DNA from: Notamacropus eugenii
Taxonomy: Eukaryota; Chordata; Mammalia; Diprotodontia; Macropodidae
Direction: 5' to 3'
NCBI RefSeq assembly: GCF_028372415.1
Contig: NC_092872.1
Span: 281,421,206 to 281,485,205, forward strand
Length of the DNA: 64,000 nt
Each line of letters begins with the position of its first letter. The first letter of the stretch is position 1. The notes under the pieces were generated by a model. The model had not been told where the DNA came from, did no database searches, and saw nothing but the letters and a program-made list of their open reading frames with translations. Of the stretch, positions 13,601 to 25,600 are shown one piece after another. Both the position numbers and the translations under genes were made by a program.

Positions 13601-16600
13601 AAGATGTGCTGCAATTACAAAGAGATGTGAAAATGAAACTGTCCCAGCTTTTAAGGACTACTTACTGGCTCCATTCCTCTGAATGCTGTTGAATCTTCTG
13701 GCTAGCTCAAGGGCATGCAGCTAGGTGACGCAGTGGATGAGAGTTCTGGCCTGGAGTTGGGAAACTCATTTTGCCAAGTTCAAATCTGGCCTCAGACACT
13801 TAATAGCTGTGTGACCCTGGGCAAATCTTTTAGTCCTGTTGGCCTCGATTTCCTCATCTGTAAAAGGAATTGGAGAAAGAAGTAATAAACCACTCCAGTG
13901 TCTTTGCCAAGAATACCCCAAATGGGGTCATGAAGAGTTGGATATGACTGAACAGCCACAAGGAAATCAAGGGCAGCCTGATACACATTGGAAGTTGTGC
14001 TGGATTCAGAGTTTAGAGGGACTTGGGTGCAATATAGTTCTGTCAGTTAGTACCTTGTGTGACCAGGGTCAAGTAAGTTACTTTGTGGCCCCACTTCCTT
14101 CCACAAAATGAGGTACTTGGTCTAGATGAACTTGAAGAGGACTGCTTCCAACTTAGTGATTCTATGCTGTGGGACCTGCACTGGCCATGGGCACCTCAGG
14201 GGTAAATTGGAGTTGAACTAATTTTTTCCTCTAACATTGATCCTACTTGATTTAGAGGAATGGGAACATGCCTTTATTTCTCCTTTTAAATTTTAACATG
14301 ATAAATACTCAAAACAAGTTTTTAACTATGAGAACTTAGCAATCCATTGGATGGAATTTTTGCTCAAAAGACAGCAAGGTTGATGTGAAATCTAAATTAA
14401 TGAACTATTTTTATCAATAATTACTCTTTGGATGTAGATTTTGGAAGATATTTCTATATTTTAAAGATGTTTTCCCATTTTCCCTTCTTAAATATCCAAT
14501 TAATTGTTGGTGATCTTTTTGTTGTCGTTGTTGAGTTGTTTTCAGTCATATCCAACTCTTTGTGAAGCCATGTGGGGTTTTCTTGTCCGGAATACTAGAG
14601 TAGTTTGCCAGTTCCTTCTCCAGCTCATTTTATAGATGAAGAACTTGAGGCCAACAGGGTTAAGTGACTTGGCAAGAGTTATATAGCTAGTAAGTGTCTA
14701 AGGCCAGATTTGAACTCAGCAAGGTGAGTCTTCCAGACTCCAGGTCTGGTGCTCTGTTCACTGCAGCCCCTAGCTGTGCTCTTTTATAGATTTAATGAAT
14801 ACAGGATTTATCTCATCACAAGTAATTATTGGTGTACGTTTCTGACATCTTGTTAGAAAGGATTCTCGTTGTTTGTCTTTTTGTAGTCTTTTCCTTTTGT
14901 CTTTCTTTAAAAGCACATATCAAACGAAGTGCTCTTAGTGTTATTGAAGATTTTGTTGTATCGACCTGAATAGTTTTTCCCTAAAAATAAGGCAGTATCC
15001 TTATAACTCAGCAAAAAAGAAAAATGTAAAAATAATTGGAAAAATGATCTTGATGATGATAGGCCACTTCGGTTTTATACAAGCCAGATTTGGGAGTAGT
15101 GGGCTATCCTATTTTAGATGGCTGTGTTGAGAACATTGTGATCCATGACACATACGGAAGTGAGAACTAAAGAATATCTGTTATGTATTTGGCACAGTCA
15201 GTTTTGATTAAGAAATCTTAAGACCCTGCCGTTCATTCTTCCTCTTTTCAAAGCAGATGTTTTAAAATTGTTTGTGTAATTATTAAATTGATTCTGCTAG
15301 TATAGATTATGTTTCTTGTGAAATTTGACTGGGATTAGATCAGAATCCCTTCATAATTGGAGACTTTAGCTGCTTTCAGCTTCGGAATGTGAATATCTTT
15401 ATACTTGGCATTTAGAAAGGGCCATTTGAAATGTTGTGTTTTTTATATAGCCTTTAAAAAAATCGCTTTGTGCCTCAGTGAATCTAACCCGAGGCAGCAG
15501 CCTGCTTTCTCTGGGTCACAGCTGAGGAGCAGCAGCACACAACAGAAAAGAACAGCTGAGTAGTGTTGGTTTATCTCCCACTTTAACATGGAAGGAGTTG
15601 ATTGGAAAGATGAAGAACTAAGCTTGGAGAAAAAGCATCCCAGGGACATAGCCACGTCTGATTCTGTCTACTTCTGCTAACCATGAGAAAGGATGTTCTG
15701 AACATTACCACTTAAAACTAACTTTTCTTTTCAAGGGTTCCTGAAATTGTGCCCGCTGACTCCAGGCCCACCTTGACCCCACAGCATAAAGCATGCTGTG
15801 ATGTCACAGCTATCATAGAACTCCAGTGTAAGGTTGAGCTGGCCCATGTGGGCACAGGTAAGTCCTAGATTTTTTTTACCATTTGGCATTCTTTTCAAAG
15901 TTAGTTATCATGACAATTTTATGCCATAAAGGAAAAACAAAAGAACCCACAAAACTTTGAAAATTGTGCCATATATGGGGGAAAAAATGTGTTACTTTAG
16001 AACACCTGTGAGCCAGCTCCATGTTCTACGGAGTTCCATAGTAGCTGTGGGCTGAGTGGAGTCTTTCTGCCATTGTGACTTCTGACCTCAAGAGGGTCAA
16101 CATGACTGGGAAATAAGGCCTAGTTTATAGACCAGTCAAGCACAAAGCGCTTTCTTGTTAGTCTGTGCTGAAAGGTCATCATGTCAAGTGGGCAAACTCT
16201 GTAGTTTCTAATAATAGAGTTTTTAATGTATCCTTATTTCATTCATAAAGATGGTTTTTTCCAAATATGTAAATGCTGAAATATTTCTCCAATTAACATG
16301 GGCTAATAATGCTGCTTGGTTCACATATTGTAGTATACATACACACATTGTAGTATATATACATTTAAATTCTGAAAGTTATCCATCATGCTTCAGGCTG
16401 TTTTTATATGACCTCTTTTTTTTGCCTGAGAATTCAAATTGCGTTTAATTATGTTTTTTTCCCCCTCACATATTCTTGCCATTTTCCTTTTGGAGGTAGG
16501 TAGGGGAAGGGTAGATGTAATAGAAATTTCAGTATATATGTTAAAATTTGAAAATATGGAAGTTCTTCAAGGAAGGAGAAAAGCTTCAGGTGTTTCTTGG

Positions 16601-19600
16601 ATTGAATTTAAGGTTTTGGTGACCTAGAAAACATATATGGACCACTTTTTACTCCCTTTTACCATAACTTTTCAGTGTCTTATGAGTACCTTTTTGCCTT
16701 TTGAAAGTAGACCTAAAAAAAAAAATTCTGTACTTCTCTGTGAGATTCTGTGACTTGATTAGAAATGGCCTTTTAGTATAGAAATTGAAAATATTATTGG
16801 TATTTGGAGGAGCATTGCAAGAGGCCACTTTATATTCAGTATAGTTTTTCCCCCTAGAAACTAGGAAGTGGCTGAACCAACATTATGAAATATAGTATTT
16901 AAAAATCATGAAGAAAATGTCTTTAAAGTTTTTCAAACTCTAGTAAGTAGCCTGATTGTATAATACACAGAATGTGCTTCGATCTTCAGCATTGATTCTA
17001 ATAGGACTTGACCTTGTTTGATGAATGTAGGCTGAATGTTGACACATTATTGCTTGATGTAATCTGTAGTCATAGATAACACAAACAGATAACCAGTAAC
17101 GTGAAAAATAATTTGTTTGGCTTTGGAATTTATTTTTGTGGCTTTGTATGATATTTTTGTATGTCGTATCTCTTTTATTCTGAAGGGTTATAAAATCAGA
17201 ATATGTCTAAACCTGGCTTTAGCTTCCCTATTCTGCAAACCCTCCTCATTTTTCACCACCTACACTTTTCACGTTGTTTGGTAATGGACAAGGTCCTCCA
17301 CCATCCTGGTGCACAGTCTTGGTGAGAGCCACAGCGACCAGACTTGTAAGCTTTACTCCCTTGCTCCTGTCCCGCTAAAATGTCACTAGTAAAACAGGGT
17401 GGAAACTGTGTAAGCCAGGGTCCTCAAGCCATATTTATCATCCTGTCGTGCTTGTAGGCCTTTTTTTATTTTTATGTTTTGATGGTGGTGGAGGAATGTT
17501 TCATTTCTCTGTGCATGCACATGGTCATCAGTAGCTATGTCTTTGAAATAAGGTCATAGATGTGAATGCCTAAATGAGATTCTTCTAAGTTATTGAAAGC
17601 TTAGTTGCTAGTGAGAAATAATAAAGGTATCTCTTAGGAATGACTGATAGTGATCAATAATAAAAACATTCCCCATAACAAACCAAAAACGACTAAGGAG
17701 GAGATCCATTAGACCTTCTGCATTGGGTTGTCTGGTGGCCTTTTTACCTCTGTGGAAACAGTGGTCATATCGTGTATGTTGTTTTTCGTTGGAGTGGAAT
17801 GGGGATTTGTGAGATCTTTGAGCTTTCCTGTTGTTTCCTAAGTAGTAGAAGAAGTCTGCTAAGTCTAAGGAAGCTAAAATGAAGAACTATAATCTAGGTA
17901 TAATATAGAAAAACTTTATTAACTTGGAATTAATCAGAAATAATCACTGTCAGCTGGAGTTTGATTTTCTTCATTGTAGAAAAAGGTCCTTCTAGGGAAA
18001 TGGTATTAAAGAAGAGGTAATAGTGGTGATGTTGGGGGTAGTAGTGGTGGTGCTGTACTAATTAGATTACCTCAAACTCAACACATATTTTAAGCATCGA
18101 CCCAGGATAATGTACAGTGATAAGAGTTGGAGTTATTCAAATGAAACAAATGCCTTCAAAGAGCTAGTCAGCTGTTTTAAAGCACTCTTTTAGAAAACAA
18201 TGTGAGCACTGAGGTATAAACTATTGACGTGCTAATTAAATTCTTAACAGTTTCTTAAGGAAGTTCAGGAGGACTCCTGGAGTTCTTCTGGGACTTGAAA
18301 GTAATAAAACTGAGTTAATTTAAAAAATTAAGTACATTTTTCCATGAAGGCGTATTTTATACATTCTCTATTCAAGGAGTTCTTAACTTGAAGCCTGAGA
18401 ACTTGTTTTTAAAAAATATTTTGATAACTATACTTCACTGTAATTGGTTTCCTTTGTAACCAATCCCATGTTATCTTATACATTTTAAAGCGGTTTTGAG
18501 AAGGGACCGGCAGATATCATCAGACTGCCAGAGAAGTCCATAATTTGACAACAACAACAAAAAAGTTAAGAATCTCATGTCTATACCTTCTTCCTGTATT
18601 TCAAATAAGATATTTGAATAAAATTTGAGACCTCAGCCTTTGGAGTAGAAGAGGACATTAGAGTTATTCTAGTACATTTTCTTCTTTTTACAGGAAATAT
18701 TTACTAAAATATCTTTTTAGTAAGGCCTCCAGTTTTAGAATCATTTCTTACAATATTAGGATTCTTAACTTTTGTTGTGTCATGGACCCCTTGGGCTGTC
18801 TGATGAAGCCTGTGGATTCCTTCTCAGAATCATGTTTTTTTAATGCAAAACATAAATACATAGGATGTCAAAAAAACCTAATTATATTGAAATACAATAG
18901 AAATGGAAAATAGAAGAAAAGTAGAAAAAAGCGTTTATAGATCCTAGGTTAAGAATTCCTAATTTAAAGACACAGTCTTATGAATAATCTTCTGAGAAGT
19001 ATGGCATACTGATAGAATTTTGGATTTTGAATGAGGAAAACCTGAGTTCAGATGCTGCCTCTTATAACACCTTGGCTATATGACTGTGGACTAGTCATTT
19101 TAGCCTCTCTGAACCTCTCTTTCCTTATCTGTAAAGTGGGAATAACATAGTACCTCTCTTTCCAGGGGTAGTGGGAAGCTCCAGTGAAGTAATTGATGTA
19201 AATTTCTAAGTGTTATTTAAGAGTTAATCATCATTGCTATAGCAGTGATCAGATTACTTATTTATAATTAGGTACATGGAAGATTGGGACATGGCACTGA
19301 TCTAGTCCAAAAGTAAAAAACCAAAACACGACCCACATTGTGAATTCATCAGCCTATAATATATATATGTGGAGGGAGCCCATTAGCCCCAAAATTCACT
19401 GGGTGTTTGGCATTTTGTAGTATTTAAAATATATACACACACAAACTGTAGGGCAAAGCCTAAAAAAAGTATTTCTAGTGTTTTGTTTAAAGAGTTGTGG
19501 AAAATTGTTGCATTAAACAGTCTTTATTTAATATATTTATTAATATATTTATAGTTGGTCATTAAAGATGTTTTCCTGGATAGATTTAAAGAATGATGTA

Positions 19601-22600
19601 CTTAGGACAGTGCCTCATGCAGAGTTGGCATTTAATAAACATCTGTTGATTGATTATTTGTCTGTTCTGTATTAGCGATCTTGGAGGGGGAGGGAAGTTT
19701 AAAAAAAAAAAGAAAATGGAAAATGTATGCTTCAGTCTGCATTCAGAGTTGGCCAATTCTCTCTCTGGAGGTGGGTAGTATTTTCATCATGAGTTATTTG
19801 AAATTGTCTTGATCAGTGTTGCTAAGTCTTTTGTGGTTGATTATAATAATATAGCTGTTACTTTTTACACTGTTCTCCTGGTTCTGCTTACTTCGTTTTG
19901 CATCAGTTCATATAAGTCTTCCCAACTTTTTCTGAAACCATCTCCCTTGTCATTTCTTTTAATATGTACATTAGTATTCCATCACAATCATGTTCCAGAA
20001 CTTGTTCAGCCATTCCCCAATTAATGGTCATCTCTTCAATATCTAATTCTTTGCCACCATAAGCCTATTCTTTCATCTTTTTGGGATAGAGACCTAGTTA
20101 GTAGTTAGTGTTATTCCTGGGTTCAAAGTTCATGCACAGTTTTACAGCCTTTTGGGCATAGTTCCAAATTGTATTCTAGAATGGTTGGACCAGTTCACAG
20201 TTTATGTACCTATTTTGCCACATCTCCTCCAGCATTTATCATTTTCCTTTTCTGTCATGTTAGCCAATTTGATAGGTACCTCAGAGTTAGTTTAATTTGC
20301 ATTTCTAGAGCTTTTTTCATGTGACTATTGATAGCTTTGATTTCTTCTTTTGAAAAATAAGTGTTTATGTTCTTTGTTCATATATCAGTTGGGGAATGGC
20401 TTTTATTTTTATAAATTTGACTCAGTTTTCTACATATATTTGAGAAATGAGAACTTTATTAGAGAAACTTACTGTAAGATTTTCCCTTATTAGAGAAACT
20501 TGCTGTAAAAATTCCCCCCAGTCTCTTGCTTTCTTTTAAATTTTGGCTGCATTGGTTGTGTTTGAATAAAACCTTTAATTTCATGTCATCAACATTATCC
20601 ATTTTTCTTTTTGTGATCCTCTCTCCTGCTTGGTCCTAAATTATTTCCTTATACATAGATTTGTCAGGCAAATTTTCTCCTGCTCCCCTAATTTACTTAG
20701 GATATCACCCTTTATGTCTAAATTATTTACCCAATTTGACCTTATTTTGGTATTCAGTATTGATCAGTTGATTACTGATGACATGCACAGCTCAGTTGAA
20801 GAAGCTAAAGTAAAGCAGATGCAGGGAAGACATAATGAGAAGAGTCTTAGAAGGTCTGTCATGTAATGGAGTGATTAGACTTTTTCTGTTTGACCTCACA
20901 GGAAAGAACCAGCAACAATGGTCAAAAATTTCAGAGAAGTCATTTTAGGCTTTTTTTCTTGTCAGTGAAAATACTTATTAAGATCTGTTTCAAATTGGAA
21001 TGGACTTCATGGAGCTCCCTTGTTGGCTTGTGTTGTAGTGGGGGAATTCCTTTTGTGTATGGGCTGGACTAGGGTGGTCACTGAGTCCTGTGATACTCTG
21101 TTTTTAGTTTTGTAGACCTTAGTTAATGTCATTAACACTATTTTATATCAATTTGAAGTTAACCTACAACTTTGTTCTTTGTTCTGTGTGGTGAATAGTG
21201 AGTATTGTCTTATGTGTGTGTTTGTCCTTTGTTGCTGAAGAGGACCATGCCATCAGAGAAATAATGACATGACTTTCACTTGACTTTGTTTTGAGTGAGG
21301 GAGGGTTGTGCAGGTCACCAGCCTCACTTCTCCTCCAGAGCCATCTGAATCCAGTGACCAGATATTCATCAGGATGGCTGGAGGTGACTCAGGATAAGGC
21401 AGTTGGGTTTAAGTGACTTGCCCAAGGTCACACAGCTAGTGAGTATCAAGTGTCTGAGGTGAGATTTGAACTCAGGTCCTCCTGACTCCTGCACTGGTGC
21501 TTTATCCACTGCACCATCAAGATCTCTACAGAGTGTGTGAATGGTCATCTTGAAGAGGAAGGTACTAGCAGAGGTTGTAGTAGCTGGGAAAGACCTCATA
21601 TAGAAGATGGAATTTTAACTCAATTAGGAAAGCAAAGCAACAGATATCAGGGGACAGAGCATTCCAGGACTAAGGGAGAGCCTGTGAAAAGGCAGAGATG
21701 GGAGATGGATTTATTGTGAAGTACAGTAAATACGTGGCTCCACAGTGCACAAAGCGCCAGGTCTGGGATCAGGAAGACTCATCTTCCTGAATTCAAGTCC
21801 TGCCTCAGATACTCGCTAACTGTGTGACATTGGGTAAGTAACTTAGCCCTGTTTGTTTCATCTGTAAAACGAGGTGGAAAAGGAAATAGCAAATCACTAG
21901 TATCTTTGACAAGAACCAGAGTGGGGTCACCAAGAGATGGATATGACTGAAAAGAATGAACAACAGTAAATAAGGGCCTTGGAGGTCATGTGATCAAGAT
22001 GGAGGACTTGACATTTAACGATTTAGTAAATGAATATTGATTCTGATAGTCATGACAGGTGGTGGACAGCAGGAGAACTGGGGGCTGGGCCCTTAATATC
22101 TCTCTTCCTTCCCCAGTTGTAACAGATTGTTGTGAGGCTTTTTGGTTTTCATTTTCACTTTGGAAATAGTTTAGAAAGTCAATAATTTTTCTTTTGGCAT
22201 CTGAAGCAAAGATTTGTGCTACTTATCTCAGACAAAAACAGAACAAAACAAAAGCCAGTGCCAAACAGAAACACCTTCAGAATATTGGACACAATAAGGT
22301 CAACATTTGTTTTGACCCGGCTTTAAAAGTGAAATGTCGAGGCAGTGACATTTCTTAAAGCTGAAGCAAAACATCTTCCATGTCAATGAGTTGGACCCAT
22401 GATTTCATCGATTGCTTTGCCAAGCCACCTTCAGGTCTTTCCTCTGCAGCCTCATAGTGTTGGTCCCTGCACCACCAGCCTTACGTCAGCTGCCACTGTG
22501 ACTTCATATTTGTGAAGTGCTGACTATGTGCCCCACAGGCAGGTAGAATACAGAGCCCGCTTTTGAGATGGTCCTGTTCTCTCAGTGTACTAGATACATC

Positions 22601-25600
22601 GAAATCTTGCTGGAGCTTAGAGCCAGCCCTAAATGGGGAAGGTAAGTGTGTAACCAGAAAATCCTGCTTTTATAGACTGCTTCCAGTTTTTATTCTTATC
22701 TATATTTGTCTTTTACTCTTTAGGATTATAACTGATGGCTTAGTCCAGAGTCCAGAGAAGATGAGGGGGACGACGCACAAACTTAACATTGAAATAAATG
22801 ATACAGATTCATGCCTTCTTTAAAAAATATAATCAGGTTTCTATTTTGTTGCTTTTTCTAGGAGTTGTAGAGGGTGATTTAGCTGCTATCGAAGCATATA
22901 AGTCATCAGGTGGAGATATCGCACGCCAGCTCACTGCTGATGAAGTCCGTTTACTGAATCGCCCATCTGCTTTTGATGTTGGGTACACTCTGGTACATCT
23001 GGCGATACGCTTCCAGAGACAGGATATGCTGGCAATATTGCTCACAGAGGTAAGTAGGAACTATGGTACTTGGGGTTTGTATTCTGTGTAAACCATAATC
23101 TTCAGAGACTGAAAGTTACAAGTAACCCAGAGTAGCCTAGAGATAATGGTGGTTCCAAGTAGGTGGCACCATTTTGCAGATGATGATCTCCCTGTTCACA
23201 AGAAATGAAGCCAGAGCTGGATCCTCTTGACTTAGATGTATGATTGGAATCAAAAATATTGGATCAGGATCATGGACCTGTCTTTGCCAGAAAGTTAAGG
23301 CTAACAGTACTCTAGCCTCATCCCTTCAGTGGTATCCCTGATATGTGAAAGACATAGGGGAAAGAGGGTTCTGAGCAAGTGGCGTGCTAGGGCATCTTGG
23401 GAGACTCTTAAGAGAGAACATAGGGCCGGCATGTTGTCTGTGTCAGTGTGCATTCATTAAGCGCTTAGTATCTACTGAGCTTTGTGCTACAAAGCCAGAA
23501 ACTGTTCTTGCCCTCAAAGAACTCAGTCTGATGGGGAGATAACATAAAAAGAACTGTGTACAGACACAGTATCCACGGGACTAGCTGGAAATAATTTAGA
23601 AGGAAGAGATTAGCTTGGCGAGTACACCTGGCGAGGTTTCTTGTGGAAGGTGGGATTTCATTTGCGACTTGGAGGAAGCCAGGGAATCCTGAAGGTGGGA
23701 TATGGGGGTTCGAGGCATGGAGGGGTGGAAGCATCCAGGAGAAATACCTGGACTTGGGATCAGGAAGGTCTTGTGTGAGGATGAGCAAGATCACCATTGA
23801 AGTAGGTGCTGGAGGGGGAATGAAGCATAAAAAGATAGCCCAAGGAGGAGCAGACTGGGATGGGAAGGGCTTTAAAAGCCAAACAGGAGTCCTGCAGGTG
23901 TGATAAGGGGCCGCTGGAGGTTACTGAGTAGGTGGATGGCGTGATCAGACTTGAACTTTAGCACAGACTGGAGTGGAGAGACATGGGGCAGACAAACCCA
24001 ACATTGACTCTTATAATGGTCAAGGTGTGAGGTGATGGGGGCCTGCACCAGGGTGGTAACAGTGTCAGACAAGAGAAGGTGGAGCAGGGGTGTATAGAGA
24101 AGTGAAATCAGTAGGCCTTGGCAATAGCTTGCATCTGGGGATTGAGAAAGAATGAGGGGGCCAAGATGATTCCTAGGCTGGGAGCTTGAGTGCCTGGAGG
24201 GAGGAGGGGGTTGCCTGTGGTAGCATCAGGGAAGTTGGAAACCTGACAGAGTTTGGTGGGTAATGATGATTCTTTTGGTTTTGGACATGTTGAGTTGAAG
24301 CTGTCAGTGGGACGTGGAGATGTCCACTAGAGGGTAGGAGGTTCAAGGCTGGAGCAGACAGTTCTGAGAATCATCAATTCAGCATAGAGATGGTAATTGA
24401 ATCTGTGGGAGCTAAGGAGATCACCTGGTGAAGTGGTATAGAGGGAGAAGAGAAGGTCCATGACAGATCCTTGAAAGATCACCACAGTTATAGGGAGTGA
24501 TCTTTGAGAGCACCTGGCAGAAGAGACAGAGAAGGTGTGGTCAGATGCTTAGGAGGAGCACTAGTGGGAGAGTAGGGTCACGCATGAAACCTTAATAAAG
24601 AAAGTGTCGAGGAGAAGAGGGCTCTTGGCTATGTCAGAGGTGCCAAGACTGGGAAGGGGCCTGCAGAGGTTGTAGGCTATCGCAGTGGGGATCCTGCCCT
24701 AGGTGATGTCATTAACGAAATACCTGCACAGACATGTTTGAGGCAGGATTGTGGGATAGCTCTTAGTTTAGATTCTGTGATCAGCTTTCCCAGATACGTC
24801 TTCATACTTATCCTCTTCCCCTTTGTTGCCAAACTAGACGTCCTAGCATTAAAGAAGTGAGAGAGAGAGAGAGAGAGAGAGACCTCGCTAGTCCTGATTC
24901 TCATGCACCTGACAAACAGTGGACAGTACCCTGGGGCAGTTGTCATTTCTTTCCTTGCAGAAGTGCCTGCTGTGGGCAGCTCCCCAGGCAATCTAGGGGA
25001 GTTATGGAAGGAAGAGCTAGAAGGGGACCCAAGAGGGCATCTCATTTTATATCTGAAAAATTTGAGACCTAGAGAAGAGATGTGAGTGCTTTGTTCAAGG
25101 CTGTGGGGATGTGGGATTTGAACTTTTTACAGCCTAGTTTTCAAGACATCCTTATTGTCATTAAGAAGATACTTGGCCTTCCTCTTGTGTAAACAAGAGA
25201 ATCTATCTGGATTCTCTTTTTCAGAGGGTCGTGAGGGAAGGCACTGTTATCAGTGTTTACACACCAATAGTCTTTTGGTCATGATACAACTTCAAGCCCT
25301 GGAGTGGAGGAGTCTTCAAAAATCACAGTTGAGGATTACCACGAGGACAGTGAAGAGTCTAAATAATCAGGCAGTAAATACTTATTGAGTTCAGGGCCCT
25401 GTGCTAAGCACAGGGACACAAAAAGCAGCAAAAGACCATCCCTGTCCTAAAGGAGCTTAAAGTTTAACGAGGGAGACTTCTGCCATTGTTGTTGTTCAGT
25501 CATGTCCAACTCTTCACGACCCCATTTGGGATTTTATTGGCACAGATCCTGGAAGGGTTTGTCATTTCCTTCTCCAGCCCATTTTACAGATGAGGAAACT

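Larger units (their letters stand above)
4696..22861 (+). other. ZRANB1: ZRANB1 intron, 18.2 kb
   Basis: The donor GTAAGTGCC follows exon 1, and the acceptor is a pyrimidine run ending TTTTTCTAG at 22861. No coding exon is seen inside. The identifiable content is repeats, listed separately: L1 tails at 8505-9680 and 19680-20770, SINEs, an L2-like element at 9692-10290 and DNA-transposon relics. The stretches 4820-6600, 10500-11700, 14800-17900 and 22000-22800 hold nothing I can name beyond AT-rich sequence and short homopolymers. Confidence 0.85.

Noticed and set aside
24677-25085. Overlapping frames across the (GA)n tract
   Set aside because: The repeated Arg-Glu and Ser-Leu runs come from the GA dinucleotide repeat.
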